Below the pieces are notes generated by a model that saw nothing but the letters and a program-made list of their open reading frames with translations, made no database searches and had not been told where the DNA came from. Below, in pieces: positions 9,775 to 17,453 of a DNA stretch of 64,000 bases; the stretch's first letter is position 1, and the number at the start of each line of letters is the position of its first letter. The stretch is from DASRDU01 sp035560235 (GTDB taxonomy: Bacteria; Acidobacteriota; Blastocatellia; RBC074): positions 1 through 64,000 of the forward strand of contig DATMAG010000116.1 in assembly GCA_035560235.1 (NCBI GenBank), given 5' to 3'. Position numbers and translations under genes: made by a program.

Positions 9775-11232
9775 CTATCCCACTGAAGCAGCTTTCAGCC
9801 TGACTGTGATTTCAAGGCCGTGCGGCAGGCGATTGCTCGCGGTCACTGTGCCCTGACAGGCTTCGACGCAGGTTTTGACGATGGCGAGGCCGAGGCCGGT
9901 TCCGCCGGTGTGACGGGCGCGGTCAGGTTCAAGACGATAGAACGGATCAAAGAGACGACTCATTTCGCCGTCCGGCACGCCGGGGCCGCAATCGCTCACG
10001 CTCAGGCTGATCTGAGCGCCCTGACGCACCGCAGCCACAGTGATCGGCCCGGCAGTCCCGGCGTATCGAACGGCGTTGCGGATGAGATTGGCGAGCGCAC
10101 GCGACAGCAGGCCGGGGCTGGCCATCGCGCTCAGGCTTTCTTCGATTTCAAGGCTGATGCTGGTGTCCGGTTCGGCTTCGCGTTCGATGATCTGTTGGGC
10201 GAGCGGGCGCAGCGGCACTGGTTCCAGTCTGACCGCTGAACTTTTCAATCCGGCTTTTGAATAGGTGAGCAGTTCACTGACGAGGTTCGACATCAGGCGA
10301 ATCTCTTCCTGCACATCTTCAACGTAAGGGCGCTGCGCCGCATCAACGCGCTCTTCCAGAATGCTCAGCGCCACCTGGGCGCGGGCAAGCGGCGAGTTCA
10401 GTTCGTGCGAGATGTCACCGAGAAAGCGCCGCTGCCCGCTGACAAACCCGGAGAGCCGTTCAGCCAGATGATTGATGGCGCGTCCGAGCCGCCCCAGTTC
10501 ATCGGAGCGTTGCGCCGCTACCCGCACGTCAAATTTTTCTTCGGCAATCTGCTCGGTGGCCGTTGTCATCTGCGTCAGGATGCGCGTGATGTGTCGCACA
10601 AAAGGCAGCCAGAACAGCACCGACAGCGTCAGCACAACAAGCAGAATCATCAGCCAGGGCTGCGGGTCGAAGAACAGACCGTGCCCTGAAATCGAATCTG
10701 AAACGACGACGAGCGAGCCGCGCAAAGGCTCTGGCCTGTCCGGCTCAAAGACCGGAACCCGCACAATTGCCCAGTAACGCATCGGGTCAGTGGTCTTCAG
10801 CGTGATCACACGCGGGCGCGGCGGCGGATTACCGGCAGGCTCAGGCGGCACAGGACGCCCGGCTTCATCAAATCGCGGTGGCGGATCATCGCGGCGCGGC
10901 GGGGCAGCGGGCGGGCCGACAGGCGCAATGATCCCGCCCATGACTTCGTTCGGCAGGGCCATTTCACGGCCCGCCACTTTCACCCCGTTGTTGAGGTAAA
11001 GCAGAAACTCAACCTGATAAGTTTCGGAGTATCGCTTCAGAATCGCTTCGCGTTCAGCCTGCGACGCCGAGCGCAATTCAACGGCCATCAGGCTGGCCAC
11101 AGATTCCAGGCGGTAGCCTGCTTCCAGGCGAAACTGCCGGTTGAAAAGCAGCAGCAGCGCGGCGCCAAGGACAATCAGGTTCAGGAAGAACCAGAGCAGG
11201 ATTTTTGTGAAGAGCGAAAAGCGCAGCCGCAT
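9775..11232 (-). CDS. CpxA-like sensor histidine kinase
   Basis: 485 residues. Transmembrane segment 1 spans about 10-30 and segment 2 about 194-212, enclosing a periplasmic sensor. HAMP is at about 213-262. The phosphorylated histidine is H276 in GDISHELNSP, followed by the ATP-binding domain with an N box (NLIRNAVRYA), DCGPGVP and GGTGLGLAIV. The sensor contains an unusual proline-rich stretch at about 104-141 (PPAAPPRRDDPPPRF and similar). ATG follows GAGGAG, 3 bases after the response regulator stop, so kinase and regulator form one operon. The neighbouring Spy/CpxP-like gene on the opposite strand supports an envelope-stress role. Assignment to a CpxA-type system rests on domain layout and context. 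Confidence 0.85.
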   Translation of the reverse strand: MRLRFSLFTKILLWFFLNLIVLGAALLLLFNRQFRLEAGYRLESVASLMAVELRSASQAEREAILKRYSETYQVEFLLYLNNGVKVAGREMALPNEVMGGIIAPVGPPAAPPRRDDPPPRFDEAGRPVPPEPAGNPPPRPRVITLKTTDPMRYWAIVRVPVFEPDRPEPLRGSLVVVSDSISGHGLFFDPQPWLMILLVVLTLSVLFWLPFVRHITRILTQMTTATEQIAEEKFDVRVAAQRSDELGRLGRAINHLAERLSGFVSGQRRFLGDISHELNSPLARAQVALSILEERVDAAQRPYVEDVQEEIRLMSNLVSELLTYSKAGLKSSAVRLEPVPLRPLAQQIIEREAEPDTSISLEIEESLSAMASPGLLSRALANLIRNAVRYAGTAGPITVAAVRQGAQISLSVSDCGPGVPDGEMSRLFDPFYRLEPDRARHTGGTGLGLAIVKTCVEACQGTVTASNRLPHGLEITVRLKAASVG

Positions 11233-11235
11233 TTT

Positions 11236-11967
11236 TCACTCCTCCTCCGGTCGGCTCATCAGCAGGTAACCCGCCGCCCGCACCGTGCGAATGTATTTCG
11301 GATTTTTCGGATCATCACCGAGCTTGCGCCGCAGCGATGAGATGTGAACATCAATCGAGCGGTCGAAGACTTCATAATTGCGATCACTGATTTCATCGAG
11401 CAGGCGGTCGCGGCTCATCACGCAGTCAGCCGCCTGCGCCAGGCACAGCAGCAGATCAAATTCGAGCGGCGTCAGGCTGAGGCTTTCCTGACCAATGAAG
11501 GCACGCCGCGCAGCCTGGTTGATGCGCAGGTCATGAATCCTGATTTCACCGGCTGATTCAGTTCGCGTCTGCGTGGCAGTGATGGCTGAACGTCGCGTGA
11601 CGGCGCGCAGGCGGGCGAGCAGTTCACGGGTCGAAAAGGTCTTGGGCAGGTAATCATCCGCGCCGATCTCCAGCCCGACGATCCGGTCTGATTCATCACC
11701 AAGCGCTGTCAGCATCAGCACCGGCACGGTCGAAGTGCGCCGAATCTGCCGCAGCACTTCAAAGCCGTCCATTCCCGGCAGCATCACATCCAGAATCACG
11801 ACCTGATATTCACTCGACAACGCCTGCTGCAATCCGTCCGGCCCGGTGTGCGCGCTCGTCACCTCATAGCCCATCGGCGTCAGGTAATCCTGCACGAGAC
11901 GGCACAGCTTCAGGTCATCATCAATAATCAGCACTCTGATTGCGTTCTGATTCGTCGGACTATTCAT
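11236..11967 (-). CDS. CpxR-like response regulator (OmpR/PhoB family)
   Basis: 243 residues. The N-terminal receiver has the acidic pocket IIDDD (about 14-18), the phosphoacceptor D60 in VVILDVMLPG, a conserved threonine in VLMLTAL and the lysine in DYLPKTF. The C-terminal winged-helix domain (about 140-240) has the PhoB-type pattern LTPLEFDLL, then VDVHISSLRRKLGDDP and IRTVRAAGYLL. It is the first gene of a two-gene operon with the sensor kinase. The divergent 330-base gap shared with the Spy/CpxP-like gene contains a long hairpin and should carry promoters of both, so the regulator may control both. Confidence 0.88.
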   Translation of the reverse strand: MNSPTNQNAIRVLIIDDDLKLCRLVQDYLTPMGYEVTSAHTGPDGLQQALSSEYQVVILDVMLPGMDGFEVLRQIRRTSTVPVLMLTALGDESDRIVGLEIGADDYLPKTFSTRELLARLRAVTRRSAITATQTRTESAGEIRIHDLRINQAARRAFIGQESLSLTPLEFDLLLCLAQAADCVMSRDRLLDEISDRNYEVFDRSIDVHISSLRRKLGDDPKNPKYIRTVRAAGYLLMSRPEEE

Positions 11968-12169
11968 CGTTCACTTCTCCGCCGGCTGCCGAAGTGTAAC
12001 CTTCGCGTGGCCGCCTGTGCAGCAGGATTTACAATCCCTTTACAAAACTCCCGCTCAGCCAAATCAAAGCTTAACGATACGCTGTTACCTTCTGCTTACG
12101 GCAGCCGCGAATGAGCAATGCGACTGCCGCACAGACAGCGTTTTCGGGATGCGCATTCACGCCACTGAT

Positions 12170-12235
12170 TCCTGATTCCTGAGAGCTGATGCCTGTTTTA
12201 TTCAGAGAACAGGCATCAGCTCTCAGGGATCAGGA
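12170..12235. repeat. Long hairpin in the divergent cpx-like promoter region
   Basis: CTGAGAGCTGATGCCTGTT (12179-12197) pairs perfectly with 12208-12226. After a short mismatch, TCCTGAT (12170-12176) pairs with 12229-12235. It lies between the response regulator start and the Spy-like gene start, 62 bases before the latter, so it is in or near a promoter rather than at a transcript end. Confidence 0.7.
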
Positions 12236-12297
12236 AGGGAGCGTCACTGAACACCAGCGCAGGAAATGCTGTAACTGAAAACCAGAGAGGAGAAACC

Positions 12298-12801
12298 ATG
12301 AAACATTGCACAATCGTTTTGCTCACGCTGGCTGTAGTGATCACTCTTATCGGGCTTTCGCCTGATGCCAGTGGGGTGCAGGCAGGCAGCCGCGTTTCGC
12401 AGCAGCCCGGCAGACCTGCGCCGCCGCCCGGCCCTGAAGGACGCGGCCCCGGCGGCCCTGACGGAATGTTCCTGGCCCTGCTTGATCTGACCGACGCGCA
12501 AAAAGCGCAGATCAGAAGGCTGCGCGAAGCTGAACGCGAAGCGGCCCGGCCATTTCACGATCAGTTGCGCCAAATTCACGATGAGCTGCGCCGGGCCACA
12601 GAGAACGGCGCTTTTGACGAAGCTGCGGTGCGCGCGATCCTCGCCAGGGAAGCGCAGGTGATGACTGAACTCAACCTGTCGCGGCTGAAAACAGAGGCCG
12701 CCATCTGGCAGACGCTGACGCCGGAGCAAAGAACAAAGCTCGCTGAACTCCGCGAAAAGCTGCGGAAGGAACACGACGACAATCGGCCTCCGGCACGCTG
12801 A
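12298..12801 (+). CDS. Spy/CpxP-like periplasmic protein (LTxxQ repeats)
   Basis: 167 residues. A signal peptide (hydrophobic about 6-22) is followed by a Pro/Gly-rich linker (RPAPPPGPEGRGPGGPDG) and a helical domain with the two diagnostic repeats LTDAQKAQI and LTPEQRTKL. In E. coli, CpxP and Spy are periplasmic chaperone-like proteins, and CpxP damps the CpxA sensor. Here the gene is divergent from the CpxA/R-like operon, which strengthens the match. ATG follows GAGAGGAGAAACC with good spacing. The last residues are basic and acidic and lack structure. It could instead be a metal-sensing relative such as CnrX/ZraP, but no His-rich motif is seen. Confidence 0.8.
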   Translation: MKHCTIVLLTLAVVITLIGLSPDASGVQAGSRVSQQPGRPAPPPGPEGRGPGGPDGMFLALLDLTDAQKAQIRRLREAEREAARPFHDQLRQIHDELRRATENGAFDEAAVRAILAREAQVMTELNLSRLKTEAAIWQTLTPEQRTKLAELREKLRKEHDDNRPPAR

Positions 12802-12842
12802 AGCAGCCCTGAGCTGACAGAATTCAGGCGCAGGATTTTTTC

Positions 12843-12905
12843 CGCGAAGCCGCACAAATCAGGCACAGGCTGGTTTCGCTTCGTCATATTTTGTGCGGCT
12901 TCGCG
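12843..12905. repeat. Intergenic hairpin (16-bp perfect arms)
   Basis: CGCGAAGCCGCACAAA (12843-12858) is perfectly complementary to 12890-12905. It follows the Spy-like gene by 41 bases and precedes the di-haem oxidoreductase gene by 175 bases. The 31-base loop has some internal complementarity. Confidence 0.7.
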
Positions 12906-13080
12906 CCGAATCTGACACTACAGAACCTTCCCCTTTCCTCACTCTGATCGAAGCGTGAATGCTCAGACAGCAACGACTTCACGCTGACGCTTTACTCATT
13001 CCGGTGCCCCATCTTTTCACTGCCGTCCGGGTGTCGGCCTCACCGTCCGCTGCCCGGCCCTTCAGAGAGGAAAACGATCA

Positions 13081-14295
13081 ATGAACATGCTGAAGTTTTT
13101 TGTGGTCTTTCTGTTTGCGGCGACTCTGCTGCCTGCCACGCTCAATTCAAGAGTCAGCAGCCAGTCATTTACCGAAGCTCCGGCAGGCTTCGATAATCAG
13201 ACCAACGGGCTTGAAGATCAGGCGACGTTTGAGGGTGACCGCAAAACATTTGAGGAACGCGATGAAATCGCTGACGGACTCGGCCCGGTTTACAACGCGC
13301 AATCGTGCGCCGAATGTCATCAGAGTCCGGTGACGGGCGGCATCAGTCAGGTCACGGTCCTGCGGGCGGGCCACCTCGATCAGGCGGGCAATTTCGTTGA
13401 AGCGCCTGGTGGTTCGCTCATCAATGACCGCGCCATTCACCCGTCATTGCAGGAATCTGTTCCCGACAATGAGAACATTCGCGCCTTTCGCACTTCGCTC
13501 AATGTGCTGGGCGATGGCTATGTCGAAGCGATTGATGACCGGACGATCATTGATATTGCGCGCAATCAGGCGCGACTGACGGGCGGCGCAATTGCCGGGC
13601 AGGTGATTGAAGTTCCGCTGCTCGAAGCGCCCGGCCTCAAACGCGTGGGCCGGTTCGGATGGAAGAATCAGCACGCCAGCCTGCTCTCGTTTTCAGCGGA
13701 TGCGTACCTCAACGAAATCGGCATCACCAATCGGCTGCTGACGGAAGAGAACACTTCGCTGGGCAGATCAGTAGCTGAGTTTGACAAGGTGGCTGATATT
13801 GAAGATGCAGACAACGACATTGATGTTTTCACCCGCTTTATGCGCGCGACGAAAGCACCGCCGCGCGATGAGGCCGCCATCACGCTCGAAGCCCGCGCCG
13901 GATCGCAGTTGTTCAATCAGGTCGGGTGCGCCATCTGCCACGTTCCGGCCATCACCACAGCCCCGCCGGGAACAGTCATCAACGGTGGAACCTTCACCGT
14001 CCCGCCCGCGCTCGGCGGCAAAGTGATTCATCCTTACAGCGACTTTCTGCTGCACGATGTCGGCACCGGCGATGGCATTGTGCAGAACGGTGATGCCGCG
14101 ACGGCAAACAAGCTGCGCACACCGCCGCTGTGGGGCGTGCGCACGCGCAACCGGCTGATGCACGACGGACAGTCGCTCAGTTACGAGGATGCCATCCGGC
14201 GTCACCGCGGCGAGGCAGGTTTCATCACGGCCCGCTACAACCAGCTCAACCCGCGCCAGCGGGCGCAGATCATTCGCTTCCTGCGCACGCTGTAA
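13081..14295 (+). CDS. Di-haem c-type oxidoreductase (DHOR family)
   Basis: 404 residues with an N-terminal signal sequence (hydrophobic about 5-20). Two covalent haem c sites are present: CAECH at residues 76-80 and CAICH at 283-287. The spacing and the conserved segment DVGTGDG...LRTPPLWGVRTRNRLMHDG followed by RHRGEA identify the di-haem oxidoreductase/putative peroxidase family related to bacterial cytochrome c peroxidase and thiol oxidoreductases. It should act in the periplasm, accepting or donating electrons through cytochromes. ATG follows GAGAGGAAAACGATCA. No obvious redox partner lies beside it. The convergent neighbour is a selenium-containing peroxiredoxin, which hints at an oxidative-stress theme, but the shared context may be chance. 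Confidence 0.85.
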   Translation: MNMLKFFVVFLFAATLLPATLNSRVSSQSFTEAPAGFDNQTNGLEDQATFEGDRKTFEERDEIADGLGPVYNAQSCAECHQSPVTGGISQVTVLRAGHLDQAGNFVEAPGGSLINDRAIHPSLQESVPDNENIRAFRTSLNVLGDGYVEAIDDRTIIDIARNQARLTGGAIAGQVIEVPLLEAPGLKRVGRFGWKNQHASLLSFSADAYLNEIGITNRLLTEENTSLGRSVAEFDKVADIEDADNDIDVFTRFMRATKAPPRDEAAITLEARAGSQLFNQVGCAICHVPAITTAPPGTVINGGTFTVPPALGGKVIHPYSDFLLHDVGTGDGIVQNGDAATANKLRTPPLWGVRTRNRLMHDGQSLSYEDAIRRHRGEAGFITARYNQLNPRQRAQIIRFLRTL

Positions 14296-14344
14296 ATTTT
14301 GCCGCCTGCCGGAAAGCCGCGTCACGCTGTCGCGGCTTTCCGCT

Positions 14345-14941
14345 TCAGCGCCGCGCTGATTCGAGCTTTTCGATCTCCTTCAGCACATCGTCGTTTGACG
14401 GTCGCTTCGTGTAATCAACTTCGACAAAGCGCCAGCGCACCACTCCCTGACGATCAATCACGTAAGTTGCCGGATGCGGAATCGGACGTTTCGCCTTGTC
14501 ATTGAGCAGGCCGTAACGATCAATTACCTTGTGATCAGGATCAGAGAGCATTGCATAATCGGCGCCGGGCTGCCCCTTCAGTTTCTCGCGCAATGCCAGC
14601 GTCTTGTCGCGCGGGTCAACGCTGACGGCGAGGATTTCAACTTTATCCCTGTACTTTTCATCAAGCAGCGATTTCAGCTTTCCAAGCTGAGCGGCGCAGT
14701 ACGGTCACCAGTAACCACGATAAAAGACCAGCACTACCGATTTCCTTCCGCGATACTGCGAAAGCTTCACCGGTTTGCCGTCCTGATCTTCAAGCGTGAA
14801 ATCGGGAGCTTCGACACCGGCTTTGATCCGTTCAAGATCGGTCGCGGGCAGAGGCTGCTCTGCGTTCTGCGCGAAAGCCGGGGAACAGCACAGCAGCATG
14901 AGCAGCGCACAGGCGGGGATCATGAGTCGCAGGTGATTCAT
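14345..14941 (-). CDS. Exported peroxiredoxin-like selenoprotein (UGA-encoded Sec at the peroxidatic position)
   Basis: A single frame from ATG at 14941 to the stop at 14345-14347 gives 198 residues if the TGA at 14707-14705 is read as selenocysteine (residue 79). The motif is then VVLVFYRGYW-U-PYC, matching the FYRGxWCPxC active site of AhpC/TSA peroxiredoxins with Sec replacing the peroxidatic Cys. Both halves are conserved. Upstream is a signal peptide (about 5-25) and APDFTLEDQDGKPVKLS; downstream are LSDPDHKVIDRYGLL and PATYVIDRQGVVRWRFVEVDY. The stem-loop immediately after the TGA fits a bacterial SECIS. ATG follows GGAGAA. Expected role: reduction of peroxides in the periplasm. Read without Sec, the gene would be cut after residue 78. 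Confidence 0.88.
14674..14707 (-). promoter_or_regulatory. Bacterial SECIS element of the peroxiredoxin selenoprotein
   Basis: Fourteen bases after the TGA (14707-14705), the minus strand carries TCAGCTT, loop GGA, AAGCTGA (14690-14674), a perfect 7-bp stem. The apical loop starts with G and lies 21 bases after the UGA. Published bSECIS rules ask for a loop 16-37 bases downstream with a G among its first two positions, so this fits well. It would recruit SelB. Confidence 0.8.
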
Positions 14942-15028
14942 TCGTTTTCTCCGTGAAAGTGAAAGTCACAATGTTCCGCTTCGAGCGCGAATCATACCTG
15001 CCATTACCAGCTTCAACTGTAAGCCGCT

Positions 15029-15466
15029 TTACACACGCAGGTAATCGCCGCGCCAGTTTCTGATCGCCTGCTTGATCTCCTTCGCGGTCGTCAGCTTCCC
15101 GTCAAGCACCTGCGTGACCAGCCCGGCCAGTTCTTCATCAGAGGCGAAGCGCAGCGCGACGATTCTGCCGGTCGGCAATTCAGCTGCGCGGCGGGCCAGT
15201 TCCGGCGGCAGTACGCGCTCATAACGCAGCCGCTCTTCGAGCCGGATCACACGATCCTGCACCTTCAATGGATTGGTGCGAATGAGCAGCAGCATCTGAA
15301 CCAGCGCCAGCGCCATCAGCACCGCCCAGCCGTTTTTCAGATTCGGCTCACGCAGAAAGCTGTATCCGGCAATGATCAGGTTGATGAGCAGCACCGGCGA
15401 AAGAAAGAAGTGCCACGATTTATGCCAGCGCACATGATTCGCGTAAGTCTGGGGCGTTTCGGACAT
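15029..15466 (-). CDS. DUF6526 family membrane protein
   Basis: 145 residues. The N-terminal TYANHVRWHKSWHFFLSP is the hallmark of the DUF6526 family (Y-x-N-H-x-R-W/x-x-x-x-H-F). Two hydrophobic segments at about 25-43 and 52-70 predict a small hairpin membrane protein, followed by a cytoplasmic helical region beginning RTNPLKVQDRVIRLEERLR. The family has no known function. The ATG at 15466 is preferred because GGAGGA lies 7 bases upstream; the frame is open to 15481. It is a single gene between the selenoprotein (same strand, upstream of its promoter) and the divergent lipid kinase. Confidence 0.75.
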   Translation of the reverse strand: MSETPQTYANHVRWHKSWHFFLSPVLLINLIIAGYSFLREPNLKNGWAVLMALALVQMLLLIRTNPLKVQDRVIRLEERLRYERVLPPELARRAAELPTGRIVALRFASDEELAGLVTQVLDGKLTTAKEIKQAIRNWRGDYLRV

Positions 15467-15631
15467 TGATGAATCCTCCACTGGATCAGAATGTTGTTAC
15501 TGTTCGGCAATCAGGCATTGCATTGATACTCTGAAAAGATCCGGCACAACTGAAGCCCTGATTCTGTCTGAAAATCAGCCGCGCAGCGACTGGTACTGCG
15601 TTTGCAGTTCTGCTGCGCGGCAGGACAGCGC

Positions 15632-16636
15632 GTGACGAACATTACCGATGATCTGAATAACAGCCTGTCCGCCGCGCCTATGCTTTATCCGGTCGAAGCC
15701 ATCATCAATGCCTGCTCCGGCACCGGCGCCGGCGAAGCGACCGCGCAACTGCTGAATGAAATGCTCAAACCGCACAGGATTGAAGCGCGCATTGCGCTGG
15801 CTCGCACTGGCAGCGAAGTAACTGAACTGGCTGCGCACGCCGCACGCCGCAATGCCCGTCTGGTTATTGCCGGTGGCGGCGACGGCACCATCAGCACTGT
15901 AGCCGCGCATCTGGTCGGAACCGACAAGGCGCTGGGCGTGCTGCCGTGCGGCACGTTCAATTACTTCGCCCGCAATCACGGCATCCCGCTCGAACCTGAA
16001 GCCGCCATTCGCAATCTGATCGAAGGCCGCGCTGCCGCTGCCGATACAGGCGAAATCAACGGACAGCTTTTTCTCAACAACGCCAGTCTGGGTTTGTACC
16101 CGCGCATTCTGCGACAGCGCGAACAGGAATACCGTCGCTGGGGCCGCAGCAAAGTGGCCGCTTATTTTTCGGTGCTGCGCACGATGGTGCGCCCGATTCG
16201 CCTGCTCAACCTGCGCCTGAGCGCCGACGGGAAAGCCGGCTTTCGTCGCACGCCGCTCATCTTTGCCTGCTGCAACAAATATCAGATGCGCGAATTCAAC
16301 CTGCCCGGCAGCGCGTGCGCTGACGAAGGTCGCCTGGCTTTTTATCTGACGCGCCCGGTTGGCAGGCTCGGCATGCTGCGACTCGCCGTGCTGACCTTTT
16401 TGCAACGGCTCGATGATGAGCGCGACCTTGAGGCGCTGTGTCTTGAAGAAGCCTGGATCAGTTCGCGGCAGCGCCTGGTCAACGTGGCGATTGACGGCGA
16501 AATCAGGCCGCTGACGACGCCGCTGCACGTGCGGTTCAGGCGCGGCGCGCTGCGCGTGATTGTTCCGGCATCAGCGCTGCCTGAACTCGAACGCCGGACT
16601 GAAATTCAGCATGCGCACGATCATTCACTTGTCTGA
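15632..16636 (+). CDS. Diacylglycerol/sphingosine-kinase-like lipid kinase
   Basis: About 334 residues of the DAGK catalytic family. The nucleotide-binding motif GGGDGT is at about 81-86, followed by LGVLPCGTFNYFARNHGI, and the second domain contains FLNNASLGLYP. Members phosphorylate lipids such as diacylglycerol, or are involved in undecaprenol and glycolipid metabolism, at the cytoplasmic membrane. GTG at 15632 has CAGGA upstream; an ATG at 15680 is a possible alternative. The gene overlaps the start of the phosphoesterase by 26 bases, so the two are co-translated. That pairing recurs in bacteria and suggests a shared phospholipid or nucleotide-linked role. The exact substrate is not predictable. 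Confidence 0.78.
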   Translation: MTNITDDLNNSLSAAPMLYPVEAIINACSGTGAGEATAQLLNEMLKPHRIEARIALARTGSEVTELAAHAARRNARLVIAGGGDGTISTVAAHLVGTDKALGVLPCGTFNYFARNHGIPLEPEAAIRNLIEGRAAAADTGEINGQLFLNNASLGLYPRILRQREQEYRRWGRSKVAAYFSVLRTMVRPIRLLNLRLSADGKAGFRRTPLIFACCNKYQMREFNLPGSACADEGRLAFYLTRPVGRLGMLRLAVLTFLQRLDDERDLEALCLEEAWISSRQRLVNVAIDGEIRPLTTPLHVRFRRGALRVIVPASALPELERRTEIQHAHDHSLV

Positions 16637-17426
16637 TCTGCATTTCGGACAGGCCGATCAGAATCTGATCCAGCCTTTGATCGACACCATCCATCGCCTC
16701 AGTCCTGATCTGATTGCAGTCTCCGGCGACCTGACGCAGCGCGCCCGCTCGGCGCAGTTCCGCGAAGCCCGCGCTTTTCTCGATACGCTGCCGCAGCCGC
16801 AGATCGTTGTGCCCGGCAATCACGATGTTCCGCTGCACGACGTCGTTTCGCGTTTCGCGCAGCCGCTTGAAAAATACCGCCGCTATATCACCGATGATCT
16901 TCAGCCTTTTTACGCCGATGATGAAATGATCGTGCTCGGTCTTAACACGGCGCGGTCGCTCGCCATCAAGGGCGGGCGCATCAGTCGTCAGCAGATCAGG
17001 CGTCTGCGCGACAAACTGTGCGGAGGCGCGGGCAGCGCCATCAAAATCATCGTTACTCATCACCCGTTCGATGTTCCCGCCGGACACGATGAACGCGACG
17101 TGGTTGGCAGGGCGCAACGGGCAATGCCGACGCTCGCCGAATGCGGCGCTGATCTTTTTCTGGCCGGACACCTGCACGTCAGCCACACCGGACATACTGC
17201 AACACGCTACAAAATCGCCGGTCACAGCGCGCTCGTCGTGCAGGCCGGAACCGCCGTTTCCACACGCACCAGAGGCGAAGCCAATTCATTCAATGTCCTT
17301 CGCCTTGCGGCTCCGCAGATCACGGTTGAGCGGCTGGAATGGAATCAGGAACGCGGCGCTTTCATCAGTGCGAATGCTGAAAGGTTTTCGCGCACACCTG
17401 CAGGCTGGCAGCGCATCGCCGAATGA
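16611..17426 (+). CDS. Calcineurin-like metallophosphoesterase
   Basis: 271 residues. The ordered metal motifs of class III phosphodiesterases are present: LSDLHFG (D-x-H), SGDLTQRA (GD), VPGNHDVP (GNHD), VTHHPF and AGHLHVSH (GHxH). The fold resembles CpdA/Icc and UDP-diacylglucosamine hydrolase relatives. ATG at 16611 is chosen because it starts directly before the first motif, as in the family; the overlap with the upstream lipid kinase is 26 bases. It is a cytoplasmic enzyme with no signal peptide. The substrate could be a cyclic nucleotide or a phospholipid-linked phosphodiester, and the kinase neighbour favours a lipid context (inference). Confidence 0.82.
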   Translation: MRTIIHLSDLHFGQADQNLIQPLIDTIHRLSPDLIAVSGDLTQRARSAQFREARAFLDTLPQPQIVVPGNHDVPLHDVVSRFAQPLEKYRRYITDDLQPFYADDEMIVLGLNTARSLAIKGGRISRQQIRRLRDKLCGGAGSAIKIIVTHHPFDVPAGHDERDVVGRAQRAMPTLAECGADLFLAGHLHVSHTGHTATRYKIAGHSALVVQAGTAVSTRTRGEANSFNVLRLAAPQITVERLEWNQERGAFISANAERFSRTPAGWQRIAE

Positions 17427-17453
17427 ATCGCCACCCGATCAGACAGACAGCTT

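Noticed and set aside
14345..14941. Two separate short proteins, or a broken peroxiredoxin pseudogene
   Set aside because: Both parts are in the same frame, only the catalytic residue is a TGA, and a SECIS-like stem follows at the right distance, which favours selenocysteine over a nonsense mutation.
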